Shown here one piece after another: positions 1 to 9,884 of a stretch of DNA of 64,000 nucleotides. The translations under genes and the position numbers were made by a program. The stretch comes from Brachymonas denitrificans (lineage in GTDB: Bacteria > Pseudomonadota > Gammaproteobacteria > Burkholderiales > Burkholderiaceae_C), in assembly GCF_907163135.1 (NCBI RefSeq), contig NZ_CAJQUA010000001.1, positions 263,001-327,000 of the forward strand, written 5' to 3'. Position 1 is the stretch's first letter. Each line of letters begins with the position of its first letter. The notes below the pieces were generated by a model. The model made no database searches, was not told the DNA's origin, and saw only the letters and a program-made list of their open reading frames with translations.

Positions 1-657
1 AAGGACGTCGAAGACATCCTGTTCCTCGGCGTGATGGGCGTCATCATCGGTGGGCGCCTGGGCTACTGCCTGTTCTACAAGCCCGAGTACTACCTGGCCA
101 ACCCGCTGGAGATCTTCAAGGTCTGGCAGGGCGGCATGAGTTTCCATGGCGGCCTGCTGGGCGTGATTGCCTCCATGACCTGGTTCGCCCGCTCGCGCCA
201 AAAGCCCTGGCTGCAGGTGGCGGATTTCGTGGCGCCCTGCGTGCCTACCGGCCTGGCCGCGGGCCGCGTCGGCAACTTCATCAATGGCGAGCTCTGGGGC
301 CGCCTGGCCGATCCCACGCTGCCTTGGGCCATGGTGTTCCCCCACAGTGGCACCATGCTGCCGCGCCATCCCTCGCAGATCTACCAGTTCCTCCTGGAAG
401 GCCTGCTGCTGTTCGTGCTGCTCTGGTTCTACGCACGCAAGGAGCGCAAGCCGGGGCAGGTGGCTGCCATGTTCCTGCTGGGCTATGGCGTGTTCCGCTT
501 CATCGCCGAGTACTTCCGTGAGCCGGACGATTTCCTCGGCCTGCTGGGCCTGGGCCTGAGCATGGGGCAGTGGCTGTGCATTCCGATGATTCTGGGCGGC
601 ATCGCGTTGTGGGCCTGGTCGCAACAGCGCTACAGCCGGGCGCCCGCCACCCGTTGA
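1..657 (+). CDS. lgt: Prolipoprotein diacylglyceryl transferase (5' end outside window)
   Basis: Lgt moves diacylglycerol from phosphatidylglycerol to the lipobox cysteine of prolipoproteins in the inner membrane. The reading frame is open from base 1 (it reads [22 protein letters not shown]), so the start codon lies left of the window and about 218 residues remain. Family landmarks are visible: [15 protein letters not shown], the MSFHGGLLG segment, the signature [14 protein letters not shown] and RHPSQIYQ, followed by further membrane helices. The sequence is a typical, intact C-terminal three quarters. An internal GTG/ATG at 31/34 should not be taken as the start, because homology continues upstream of it. 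The next gene follows after 31 bases on the same strand. Confidence 0.95.
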   Translation, partial: KDVEDILFLGVMGVIIGGRLGYCLFYKPEYYLANPLEIFKVWQGGMSFHGGLLGVIASMTWFARSRQKPWLQVADFVAPCVPTGLAAGRVGNFINGELWGRLADPTLPWAMVFPHSGTMLPRHPSQIYQFLLEGLLLFVLLWFYARKERKPGQVAAMFLLGYGVFRFIAEYFREPDDFLGLLGLGLSMGQWLCIPMILGGIALWAWSQQRYSRAPATR

Positions 658-688
658 GATTCAAGAACAATAAAGCAAGAGTAAAGCC

Positions 689-1486
689 ATGGCCGAGGTT
701 CTGTGCCTGATTGACGAAACCCCGGGCGCCCGTCACGCCTCCGTCACCCTGCGCCATGCGGGCAAGTTCAACGCCATGTCGCGTGGCATGTGGGAGCAGT
801 TGCAGCAGGTCTTCATCCAGTTGCAGCGCGAGGCTCATGCCGCCGATCCGCTGCGCTGTGTGGTGGTGCAGGGCGCCGAAGGGCACTTCTGCTCCGGCGG
901 TGATATTTCCGAATACAGCGATTTCCGTTTCGAGACGGACAGCCTGCGCCACTTCCATGAGGAGCAGGTCTGGGGCGGTCTGTCGGCCGTGCTGGCCTGC
1001 GATGCCCCGGTGATTGCCGCCATCGAGGGCAACTGCATGGGGGCCGGCGTCGAGATTGCCAGTTGCTGCGACATCCGCGTGGCCACGCGCCAGAGCCGCT
1101 ACGGCGCGCCTATCGCCAAGCTGGGCTTTCCGATGGCGCCGCGCGAGGCCGCGCTGGTAGCCGGCGTGCTCGGCCCCACGCTGGCCCGCTCCATGCTGCT
1201 GGAGGCGGCGGTCTATCAGGCACCCGACATGGTCACGCACGGCTATCTCACGCGTGTGGTGGAAAATCCGGCCGAATTGCGCCAGGACGTCCAGCAGACC
1301 GTCGCCCGCATCCTGCAGCTGTCCCCTTCGGCGGCGCGCCTGCACAAGCAGATGATGCGCGAATGGCTGCAGGCGCAGGAGGACATGCTGCTGCGCCAGT
1401 GCAGCACCGCCTACGACTATGCCGACAGCGAGGAACACCGCGAGGGCATCGGCGCCTTCCTGGAAAAGCGTCCCGCCCGATTCTGA
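689..1486 (+). CDS. Enoyl-CoA hydratase/isomerase family protein
   Basis: A 265-residue crotonase-fold protein. The oxyanion-hole segments are recognisable as GHFCSGGDISEY near residues 65-80 and IEGNCMGAGVEIASCCDIRVA near 112-132. The family hydrates or isomerises acyl-CoA thioesters in fatty-acid or aromatic-acid breakdown; the exact substrate cannot be read from sequence. The usual catalytic Glu at the start of the second oxyanion block is not obvious (the helix reads PIAKLGFPMAPREAALV), so a role outside classic hydration is possible. It starts with ATG after a weak purine-rich leader and lies 31 bases after lgt. Functional naming beyond the family would be a guess. Confidence 0.85.
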   Translation: MAEVLCLIDETPGARHASVTLRHAGKFNAMSRGMWEQLQQVFIQLQREAHAADPLRCVVVQGAEGHFCSGGDISEYSDFRFETDSLRHFHEEQVWGGLSAVLACDAPVIAAIEGNCMGAGVEIASCCDIRVATRQSRYGAPIAKLGFPMAPREAALVAGVLGPTLARSMLLEAAVYQAPDMVTHGYLTRVVENPAELRQDVQQTVARILQLSPSAARLHKQMMREWLQAQEDMLLRQCSTAYDYADSEEHREGIGAFLEKRPARF

Positions 1487-1687
1487 GAGGGCGCCGGCAT
1501 CGGTAGCCGGCCTTGCCTGGGCCAGGGCACCGTGCACCGGAAAGCACACACTTGAATGCGCGACCGGGGTAATGTGTAAATCTGCACACGAGGCTGGCAC
1601 AGCTTCGTACAATGGCGCTGCATTTGAAAGTTGTACACCATCCCTGGTTCCGGCGGCATTGCAGCAGGGCAGGGGTGGCAGAGGATT

Positions 1688-3979
1688 ATGTCTACCGTTG
1701 CACTGCCTGCTTCAGCCTCACAGATCGAGCTGCTCGACGACCCCGATGAGTGGGGCGTGTTCAGCCGCCGCTGTGCCAATCAGGCCGACGCATGGGAATC
1801 CAGCGTCGCCATCGAAGGCATGCACTGCGCCGCCTGCGCGCTCACGGTAGAAGACGCGCTCAAGGCCGTGCCTGGCGTGAAAGACGTGCAGGTCAGCCCC
1901 GGCAGCCACCGTGCCCGCGTCACCTGGCTGCCCGAACAGGTCAAGCCCTCGCAGTGGATGCAGGCGCTGCAGGGTACCGGCTACCGCGCCGTGCCCGCCA
2001 ACGATGCCTTCGCCAGCCAGCGCCGCCGCCAGGAGGCACGCCAGACCGTCTGGCAGTGGGGCGTTGCCGGCGTGGTGATGATGCAGGTCATGATGTATGC
2101 ATGGCCGGAATACGTCAGCAACGACATCGCGCCCGAGGCGCGCCATCTGCTGCGCTGGGGTTCCTGGATCCTGTCCGTGCTGGTGGTGCTGTTCTCCTGC
2201 CGGCCATTCTTCCGCAATGCCCTGAACGACATCCGCCACCGCCGCATCAGCATGGACATGCCGGTGGCCCTGGGCATGCTGATCACCTTCATCGTCAGCA
2301 CCCTGGGCACCTTCGAGCCCGACGGCATGTTCGGCAACGAAGTCTATTTCGACTCGCTCACCATGTTCGTGTTCTTCCTGCTGACCGGACGCTGGCTGGA
2401 ATGGCGCATGCGCGACCGCACCGCCGGTGCGCTCGAGGCGCTGATGAACCGCCTGCCCGACAGCGTGGAGCGCCGCAACAAGAAGGGCGTGTTCGAGCGC
2501 GTCACGCTGCGCCGCCTCAAGGTGGGTGACCTGGTGCGCGTGCTGCCCGGTGAATCCTTTCCAGGCGATGGCACGGTGGTCGATGGCCGCACCATGGTGG
2601 ACGAGGCCCTGCTGACGGGCGAGTCGCGCCCGCTGGCACGCGAAACCGGTGCCCAGGTGATTGCCGGCAGCCACAACATCCAGTCGCCGGTCGAGATGCG
2701 CATCGACAAGCTGGGCGCCAACACGCGCTATGCCCAGATCGTCGAGATGATGGAGAACGCCTCGGTCGACAAGCCGCGTCTGGCCCAGTTCGCCGACCGT
2801 TTCGCCAAGCCTTTCCTGATCATCGTGCTGCTCGCCGCCGGCCTGGCGGCTGCCTGGTGGTGGCGCGAGGATCCTGCCCATGCGGTGATGATTGCCGTGG
2901 CGGTGCTGATCGTGACCTGCCCGTGCGCGCTGTCGCTGGCCACGCCCGCAGCAATGCTGGCGGCTGCCGGCGGGCTGGCGCGCCGCGGCGTGCTGGTGCG
3001 CCGGCTGCAGGCGCTGGAAATGCTCTCGCAGATCGATACCGTGGTATTCGACAAGACCGGCACCCTGACGGCAGACACCATTGCGCTCGAGCGCGTGCTG
3101 GTACGTGAAGGTGCCGATGCGCAGCTGGTGTTGCTGCAGGCCGCCTCGCTGGCGCGCCATTCCCTGCATCCGGTCTCGCGCGCGCTGGTCGAGGCCGCCG
3201 GCCTGGAGGGGGAAGCGTTGCTGCAGCAGGAATGGATCGCCACCCATGTGAGCGAACTCCCCGGCAAGGGCATGGAAGGGCAGGTGGCTGCTTCCGGCGC
3301 CGATCCGGCCGCAGGGCAGACCATGCGCCTGGGCTCCGACCTGTTCTGTGGCGTTGCCGCACACACCCTGGCGGAGCTGCCGCCCGATACCCTGCACGCC
3401 AACCTCAGCGACGGGCAGGGCTGGCTGGCCACCTTCGTGCTGCGCGAAGATTTGCGTGCCGATGCGCAGGAGGCCATCGATGCCCTGCGCGGCGCCGGCC
3501 TGCGCCTGCAGGTGCTCTCGGGCGACCGCCCGCACGCCGTGCAGCGCATCGCCGACCAGCTGGGGCTGGAGCAGGCGCAGGGCGGCTGCACCGCCTCCGA
3601 CAAGCTCTCCTTCCTGCGCGCCGAGCAGCAGCGCGGCCATCACGTCGCCATGGTGGGCGACGGCATCAACGATGGCCCGGTGCTGGCTGGCGCCCACGTC
3701 TCGTTCGCGCTCGGCAAGGCCGTGCCGCTGGCGCAGGCGCAATCCGACTTCGTGATTCTGGGCAGCAGCCTGCGTGCCGTTGCCGACAGCTTCAGCCTGG
3801 CCCGCAGCACCATGCGCGTGGTGCGCGAGAACCTGCTCTGGGCCGCGCTCTACAACGTGATCGGCATTCCGCTGGCCGTGATGGGCTTGGTGCCGGCCTG
3901 GCTGGCCGGTCTGGGAATGGCCACCAGCTCGCTGCTGGTGGTGCTCAATGCCCTGCGCCTGGTGCGCAAGCTGGATTGA
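1688..3979 (+). CDS. ccoI: Cbb3-oxidase copper-transporting P-type ATPase CcoI/FixI
   Basis: CcoI is a P1B copper ATPase that exports Cu across the inner membrane for assembly of the CuB centre of cbb3 oxidase. It has 763 residues. Visible motifs are a single N-terminal heavy-metal domain with MHCAAC (Cys47/Cys50), the transmembrane metal site CPC (Cys411/Cys413), phosphorylation loop DKTGTLT from Asp455, actuator TGES, and GDGINDGPVL near the C-terminus. The start was set at ATG 1688, which has an AGAGG element just upstream; an in-frame TTG at 1631 gives a longer but unsupported N-terminus. It is followed after 24 bases by ccoS, as in fixIS/ccoIS operons. The long open frame on the opposite strand is a shadow. 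Confidence 0.95.
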   Translation: MSTVALPASASQIELLDDPDEWGVFSRRCANQADAWESSVAIEGMHCAACALTVEDALKAVPGVKDVQVSPGSHRARVTWLPEQVKPSQWMQALQGTGYRAVPANDAFASQRRRQEARQTVWQWGVAGVVMMQVMMYAWPEYVSNDIAPEARHLLRWGSWILSVLVVLFSCRPFFRNALNDIRHRRISMDMPVALGMLITFIVSTLGTFEPDGMFGNEVYFDSLTMFVFFLLTGRWLEWRMRDRTAGALEALMNRLPDSVERRNKKGVFERVTLRRLKVGDLVRVLPGESFPGDGTVVDGRTMVDEALLTGESRPLARETGAQVIAGSHNIQSPVEMRIDKLGANTRYAQIVEMMENASVDKPRLAQFADRFAKPFLIIVLLAAGLAAAWWWREDPAHAVMIAVAVLIVTCPCALSLATPAAMLAAAGGLARRGVLVRRLQALEMLSQIDTVVFDKTGTLTADTIALERVLVREGADAQLVLLQAASLARHSLHPVSRALVEAAGLEGEALLQQEWIATHVSELPGKGMEGQVAASGADPAAGQTMRLGSDLFCGVAAHTLAELPPDTLHANLSDGQGWLATFVLREDLRADAQEAIDALRGAGLRLQVLSGDRPHAVQRIADQLGLEQAQGGCTASDKLSFLRAEQQRGHHVAMVGDGINDGPVLAGAHVSFALGKAVPLAQAQSDFVILGSSLRAVADSFSLARSTMRVVRENLLWAALYNVIGIPLAVMGLVPAWLAGLGMATSSLLVVLNALRLVRKLD

Positions 3980-4003
3980 CGAGGAGAAAAGGAGGCAAGG
4001 CCT

Positions 4004-4141
4004 ATGGACATTCTCTATCTCTTGATACCGCTGTCGGTGGGACTGGTGTTCTTCATTCTGGCGGGACTGTGGTGGGCGATCCACAGCGGCCAGTTCGAGG
4101 ACATCGAGGCCGAAGGGCAGCGCATCTTCAAGCAGGATTGA
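4004..4141 (+). CDS. ccoS: Cbb3-type oxidase maturation protein CcoS
   Basis: A 45-codon protein with one membrane helix (residues 4-26, LYLLIPLSVGLVFFILAGLWWA) followed by the family's short acidic tail (SGQFEDIEAEGQRIF). CcoS is required for cofactor insertion into cbb3 oxidase and normally sits directly after ccoI, as here (24-base gap containing GAGGAGAAAAGGAGG, a strong ribosome site). The position between ccoI and ccoN and the pattern W-W-A-I-x-S-G-Q-F-(E/D)-D make the call secure despite the small size. Confidence 0.93.
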   Translation: MDILYLLIPLSVGLVFFILAGLWWAIHSGQFEDIEAEGQRIFKQD

Positions 4142-4207
4142 TGTGTGTCAAGTTGTGTTTTACGGATAAGATTACGCTTGGCAGGGTTTTTTTAGAAAGA
4201 GGTGAAA

Positions 4208-5647
<1,440 letters not shown>

Positions 5648-5662
5648 GGAGCAAGAATAAAA

Positions 5663-6754
5663 ATGGCTAACGCTAATCATCCCGTTTCCGGTGGCCTGAG
5701 CCACGAGAAGGTGGAAACCAGCAACTTCTGGATGATCGTGCTCATCCTGATCGTGATCGCCTTCGGCGGCATGGTCGAGATCGTGCCGCTGTTCTTCCAG
5801 AAGTCCACCACGCAGCCGGTGCCGGGCCTCAAGCCCTACACCGCCCTGCAGCTGGCCGGCCGTGACATCTACCAGCGCGAAGGCTGCTACAACTGCCACT
5901 CGCAGATGGTGCGCCCGTTCCGCGCGGAAACCCTGCGCTACGGCCAGTACTCCGTGGCTGGCGAGTCCGTGTGGGATCACCCCTTCCAGTGGGGCTCCAA
6001 GCGTACCGGTCCCGACCTGGCCCGCGTGGGTGGCCGCTATTCCGACGAATGGCACCACCAGCACCTGTTCAACCCGCGTGACGTGGTGCCCGAGTCCAAC
6101 ATGCCGGCCTACCCCTGGCTGGAAAAGAACCTGGTGAATGACCAGACCATCGGTACCCACATGGCCACCCTCCGCAAGCTGGGCGTGCCCTACACCGATG
6201 CCGACATCGCCGGCGCCGGCGCTGCCGTCAAGGGCAAGACCGAAATGGAAGCCGTGATTGCCTACCTGCAGTCGCTCGGCCATGCCATGACGGCTGCCGT
6301 GCCCACGGCTGCCGCAGCACCCGCTCCGGCCGCTGCCCCGGCTTCGGCTGCAGCACCGGCCCCGGCTGCTGCGCCTGCCGCTGAAGCCAGCGCTGCTGCA
6401 CCTGCTGCCGTAACCGCTCCGGCCGAAGACCAGGCCGCGGTGATGGTCGAGAACGGCGTCGTGCAGTTCTTCTTTGCAACCGGCAAGACCGAAGTGGCTG
6501 CCGGCGGCAAGGACGCGCTGGTTGACGTGATCGCCGGCGTCAAGGCCGGCAAGAAGGCCGTCATCAGCGGTTATACCGACGCAACTGGCGATCCCGCCAA
6601 GAATGCCGAACTGGCCAAACAGCGTGCCTTTGCCGTGCGTGACCTGCTGAAGGCCAACGGCGTGGCCGAAGACCAGATCGACCTGCAAAAGCCTGCGGAT
6701 AACAACGCCGGCCAGGGTGGCCAGGCACGTCGCGTCGACGTTGCCCTGCAGTAA
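5663..6754 (+). CDS. ccoO: Cbb3 oxidase subunit II (CcoO) fused to a C-terminal OmpA-like domain
   Basis: CcoO is the monohaem cytochrome c subunit of cbb3 oxidase. Residues 1-210 are a standard CcoO: an N-terminal membrane helix (22-45) and the haem motif CYNCH at 75-79, ending at the usual YLQSLGHA. Then comes an Ala/Pro linker (about 214-257) and, from about 265 to 363, an OmpA-type peptidoglycan-binding domain with [20 protein letters not shown] and [12 protein letters not shown]. Asp306 and Arg321 are 15 residues apart, the same spacing as the diaminopimelate-binding Asp271/Arg286 of E. coli OmpA. Since CcoO faces the periplasm, the extra domain is correctly placed to touch the cell wall. 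At 363 residues it is about 150 longer than a normal CcoO. The frame is uninterrupted, so this is a real fusion, not two genes. Confidence 0.93.
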   Translation: MANANHPVSGGLSHEKVETSNFWMIVLILIVIAFGGMVEIVPLFFQKSTTQPVPGLKPYTALQLAGRDIYQREGCYNCHSQMVRPFRAETLRYGQYSVAGESVWDHPFQWGSKRTGPDLARVGGRYSDEWHHQHLFNPRDVVPESNMPAYPWLEKNLVNDQTIGTHMATLRKLGVPYTDADIAGAGAAVKGKTEMEAVIAYLQSLGHAMTAAVPTAAAAPAPAAAPASAAAPAPAAAPAAEASAAAPAAVTAPAEDQAAVMVENGVVQFFFATGKTEVAAGGKDALVDVIAGVKAGKKAVISGYTDATGDPAKNAELAKQRAFAVRDLLKANGVAEDQIDLQKPADNNAGQGGQARRVDVALQ

Positions 6755-6784
6755 ACAGAACAAGGGACGAGGAGTTTCTTCCAC

Positions 6785-6961
6785 ATGGACATCAACGACC
6801 TGAGAAGCCTGACGACGGTGCTGAGTTTTGCCGCATTCATCGGCATCGGCTGGTGGGCCTATTCCCGCCGCAACACGCACCGCTTCGACGAGGCTGCCCA
6901 GTTGCCGTTCGGTCCGGAAGAGGCTCCGAGCCCCCAAAAACATACTGAGGATACAAAATGA
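6785..6961 (+). CDS. ccoQ: Cbb3 oxidase subunit CcoQ (FixQ)
   Basis: A 58-residue protein with one membrane helix (about residues 9-26, TVLSFAAFIGIGWWAYS) followed by the family's arginine-rich turn and a short soluble tail (RRNTHRFDEAAQLPF). CcoQ stabilises the CcoNOP complex. The gene lies 30 bases after ccoO behind a GAGGAG ribosome site and its stop overlaps the start of ccoP (ATGA), so translational coupling is likely. Confidence 0.92.
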   Translation: MDINDLRSLTTVLSFAAFIGIGWWAYSRRNTHRFDEAAQLPFGPEEAPSPQKHTEDTK

Positions 6962-7863
6962 GTGACTTTATCAGTTCCTTCTGGTCACTGTGGGTGATGG
7001 CGATCGTCGCTTTCGGCATCATCTTCTGTGTGGCTGTGCTGCTGTTCGGCGCACAGGCGCGCGCTGCAACCGCCGAAGACAAGACCACCGGCCACGTGTG
7101 GGACGGCGACCTGCGCGAGATCAACAACCCGCTGCCGCGCTGGTGGGTGGGCATGTTCTGGCTGACCATCTTCTTTGCCATCGCCTACTTCTTCATGTAT
7201 CCGGGCTTCGGCAACATGAAGGGTTCGCTGGGCTGGACCTCCAAGGGCCAGTACGAGGCAGAGATGGCCAAGGGTGATGCCCAGGTGGCACCGCTGTTCG
7301 CCAAGTACGCCGCCATGCCGATCGAGGAGATCGCCAAGGACAAGGACGCCAACGGCATGGGCCAGCGCCTGTTCCTGAACAACTGCGCGCAGTGCCATGG
7401 CTCCAGCGCCAAGGGTGGCAACGGCTTCCCCGACCTGAGCGACAACGACTGGCTGTGGGGCGGCAAGCCCGAGCAGATCATGGAAACCATCACCAAGGGT
7501 CGCAACGGCAACATGCCGCCCCAGATCCAGGCCATCGGTGGCACGCCCGCCGATGCCAAGGCGGTGGCCCACTACGTGATGAGCCTGTCCGGCCTGCCGC
7601 ACGACTCGGCTGAAGCCTCTGTCGGCAAGGGCAAATTCATGGCCTGTGCGGCCTGCCACGGCGCAGATGGCAAGGGCAACACGGCGCTGGGCGCGCCCAA
7701 CCTGACCGACTCGGTCTGGCTGATGGGCGTTCCGAGCGAAGCCAACATCGTGAACCAGATCACGAATGGCAAGATCAACGTGATGCCCGAGTGGCACACC
7801 AAGCTCAAGCCCGAGCAGATCCGCCTGGTGTCGGCCTATGTGTGGAGCCTTTCCAACAAGTAA
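6958..7863 (+). CDS. ccoP: Cbb3 oxidase dihaem subunit III
   Basis: CcoP is the dihaem cytochrome c subunit that passes electrons to CcoO/CcoN. The 301-residue product has two N-terminal membrane helices (about 9-30 and 62-80), the conserved HVWDGDLREINNPLPRWW loop between them, and two haem sites, CAQCH (143-147) and CAACH (230-234). Both haem-binding domains are full length, with Met-containing distal segments (NMPPQ and NVMPEWH). It overlaps ccoQ by four bases and closes the structural block; two hairpins follow the stop codon. Confidence 0.96.
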   Translation: MSDFISSFWSLWVMAIVAFGIIFCVAVLLFGAQARAATAEDKTTGHVWDGDLREINNPLPRWWVGMFWLTIFFAIAYFFMYPGFGNMKGSLGWTSKGQYEAEMAKGDAQVAPLFAKYAAMPIEEIAKDKDANGMGQRLFLNNCAQCHGSSAKGGNGFPDLSDNDWLWGGKPEQIMETITKGRNGNMPPQIQAIGGTPADAKAVAHYVMSLSGLPHDSAEASVGKGKFMACAACHGADGKGNTALGAPNLTDSVWLMGVPSEANIVNQITNGKINVMPEWHTKLKPEQIRLVSAYVWSLSNK

Positions 7864-7871
7864 CCGACAAT

Positions 7872-7893
7872 GTGCACAGGAAAACCTGTGCAC
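7872..7893 (+). other. Perfect stem-loop in the ccoP 3' untranslated region
   Basis: GTGCACAGG (7872-7880) pairs exactly with CCTGTGCAC (7885-7893) around an AAAA loop. It has no U tract and lies just before a proper terminator. It may protect the ccoNOQP message from 3' exonucleases or help pause polymerase; this is inferred from structure alone. Confidence 0.45.
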
Positions 7894-7903
7894 GGGATAA
7901 TGC

Positions 7904-7941
7904 ACCGCCATGACTTCGATCAAAGGTCATGGCGGTTTTTT
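7904..7941 (+). terminator. Rho-independent terminator after ccoP
   Basis: ACCGCCATGAC (7904-7914) pairs with GTCATGGCGGT (7926-7936), an 11-bp stem, followed by a run of six T residues on the plus strand. It separates ccoNOQP from ccoGH. Confidence 0.85.
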
Positions 7942-8010
7942 CATATGGCGACGCCCGATCGTCTTATCATATTCGGGTTCATGTAAGTAAGGCAGTCTGG
8001 AACACACACT

Positions 8011-9480
8011 ATGTCCAACGAAGTCCCCGAGAAAAAGCAAACGCCTGAACCGGCACCGGAAAAAAAGGTCATCCCGATCGAGAAGGACACCTTGATGTCG
8101 GCCGCTACCGGCGGTTCGCTTTTTGCGGCATCCAAGGCGATCCATCCGCGTTCGATTTCCGGTCGTTTCACCAACTGGCGCTGGATTTTCGTCTGGCTCA
8201 CACAGATCGTGTTCTATGGTCTGCCCTGGCTGAACTGGGGCGAGCGCCAGGCCGTGCTGTTCGACCTGGGTGCGCGCAAGTTCTATATCTTCGGCCTGGT
8301 GCTGTACCCGCAGGACTTCATCTACCTGACGGGCATTCTGGTCATCTCCGCACTGTCGCTGTTCCTGTTCACGGCGGTGGCAGGGCGCCTGTGGTGCGGC
8401 TACACCTGCCCGCAGACGGTTTACACCGAGATCTTCCTCTGGGTCGAGGCCAAAATGGAAGGCGACCGCAGTGCCCGCATGCGCCTGGACAAGAGCGGCT
8501 GGACGGGCGAGAAGATCCTCAAGCGTGGCGGCAAGCACCTGATCTGGCTGGCGATTGCGGTCTGGACGGGCCTGACCTTCGTCGGCTATTTCTCGCCCAT
8601 CCGCGAACTGATCGGCAACTTCGCGCACTGGAACCTGGGCAACTGGGAAACCTTCTGGATCTTCTTCTACGGTTTCGCTACCTACGGCAACGCCGGCTTC
8701 ATGCGCGAGCAGGTCTGCAAGTACATGTGCCCGTACGCTCGCTTCCAGAGCGCCATGTTCGACCCCGACACGCTGATCGTGACCTATGACGAGAACCGTG
8801 GCGAGCCGCGCGGTCCGCGCTCCAAGAAGGTCGATCGCAGCACGATTGCGCTCGGCGACTGTATCGACTGTTCCATGTGCGTGCAGGTCTGCCCGACCGG
8901 CATCGACATCCGCAAGGGTTTGCAGTACGAATGCATCGGCTGCGGCGCCTGTGTGGATGCCTGCGACGAGGTGATGGACAAGGTCGGCTACCCGCGTGGC
9001 CTGATCAAGTACTCCACCGAGAACGCGATGAAGAACAACTGGGGCAAGAGCGAGATCTGGAACCGGATCAAGCGTCCCCGTATCCTGGTCTACACGGGCA
9101 TCCTGGTGCTGATTGCGGCTGCGCTGGTGACCAGCCTGAGCATGCGCAAGCCGATGCGGGTGGACATCATCCGCGACCGTGGCGTGATGTCGCGCATCGT
9201 CGACGGCGGCAAGATCGAGAACGTGTACCTGGTGCGCGTGATGAACACCACCGAGAGCGAGCAGAACTACGAGATCCGCGTGAACGGACTGCCCGGCGCC
9301 ACCATTGCCGAAGGGGCAGACATGACCATCGGCCCGGCCCAGGTCGAGCAGCACGTGGTCGCCGTGCGCATTCCCGTGGGTTCCATGGAGCCGGGTTCGC
9401 ACCCGATCTACCTGGATATCCGTGAAACCGGCAGCGATGCCATGGTGACCGAAAAGGCCGCCTTCCTGGTACCGAAATGA
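8011..9480 (+). CDS. ccoG: Cbb3 oxidase accessory iron-sulfur protein CcoG/FixG
   Basis: CcoG is a membrane Cu(II)-reducing ferredoxin-like protein needed for copper supply to cbb3 oxidase. The 489-residue product has about five membrane helices, a CGYTCPQTVYTEIF motif in the membrane portion, two 4Fe-4S ferredoxin motifs (CIDCSMCVQVCP and CIGCGACVDACD) near residues 285-320, a further helix (about 357-377) and a C-terminal Ig-like periplasmic domain (DUF4405/FixG_C type). Start ATG 8011. It follows the ccoP terminator, so it probably has its own promoter in 7942-8010. Confidence 0.95.
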   Translation: MSNEVPEKKQTPEPAPEKKVIPIEKDTLMSAATGGSLFAASKAIHPRSISGRFTNWRWIFVWLTQIVFYGLPWLNWGERQAVLFDLGARKFYIFGLVLYPQDFIYLTGILVISALSLFLFTAVAGRLWCGYTCPQTVYTEIFLWVEAKMEGDRSARMRLDKSGWTGEKILKRGGKHLIWLAIAVWTGLTFVGYFSPIRELIGNFAHWNLGNWETFWIFFYGFATYGNAGFMREQVCKYMCPYARFQSAMFDPDTLIVTYDENRGEPRGPRSKKVDRSTIALGDCIDCSMCVQVCPTGIDIRKGLQYECIGCGACVDACDEVMDKVGYPRGLIKYSTENAMKNNWGKSEIWNRIKRPRILVYTGILVLIAAALVTSLSMRKPMRVDIIRDRGVMSRIVDGGKIENVYLVRVMNTTESEQNYEIRVNGLPGATIAEGADMTIGPAQVEQHVVAVRIPVGSMEPGSHPIYLDIRETGSDAMVTEKAAFLVPK

Positions 9481-9497
9481 TGAGCCAGGAGTCACGC

Positions 9498-9785
9498 ATG
9501 CAAACCAGCAACCCGGATGCTTCGTCCCGTGGTCAGGTCCCTCACCCCGAAGAGGGCCGGTCGTGGTGGAAGTATCCGATCGTATGGATGGTGGTGGGCG
9601 GCCCGGTGGCCGTCATCATCGCCAGCCTGATCACCTGGTACTTCATCGCGCATTCGCCCAATGAGGTGCTGATCGAGAGCCGGGAGGTGGAAACGCCCGG
9701 CCTGTCCGACCAGGGGGCGCAATTCACCCCTGCCAACCGGGCGCGCAATCATGCCGCCACGGGAGGCGTTCCGGCGTCGCGCTGA
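9498..9785 (+). CDS. ccoH: FixH/CcoH-type assembly protein, short form
   Basis: A 95-residue protein with one membrane helix (WWKYPIVWMVVGGPVAVIIAS and on, about residues 24-50), matching the N-terminal part of FixH/CcoH, which helps assemble cbb3 oxidase. The family is usually nearer 150-170 residues with a longer periplasmic domain, so this is a reduced version. The start at ATG 9498 is supported by AGGAG six bases upstream; ATG 9477 and 9480 are also in frame and would overlap the ccoG stop (ATGA). Position directly after ccoG supports the call. Confidence 0.8.
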   Translation: MQTSNPDASSRGQVPHPEEGRSWWKYPIVWMVVGGPVAVIIASLITWYFIAHSPNEVLIESREVETPGLSDQGAQFTPANRARNHAATGGVPASR

Positions 9786-9801
9786 TCGACGCTTCCGTGA
9801 A

Positions 9802-9833
9802 GAATGCCGGCTGCGTGCCGGCATTCCTGTTTT
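9802..9833. terminator. Terminator between convergent ccoH and fnr
   Basis: GAATGCCGG (9802-9810) pairs with CCGGCATTC (9818-9826) with a six-to-seven base loop; TTTT follows at 9830-9833 on the plus strand. It ends the ccoGH transcript. Confidence 0.75.
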
Positions 9834-9884
9834 GATGGGGGCGGCACCACCGCCGCTGGTGCTTGCTCGTGCAGTGCTGCCGGG

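Noticed and set aside
1493-1511. GCCGGC/GCCGGC inverted repeat after the enoyl-CoA hydratase-like gene.
   Set aside because: Six-base stem without a T run; such pairs are common by chance in GC-rich DNA.
1718-4084. A 788-codon open frame on the minus strand opposite ccoI and ccoS.
   Set aside because: Low-complexity His/Gln/Gly/Ala-rich translation, no domain, and it mirrors a well-supported plus-strand gene; a product of GC-rich third positions.
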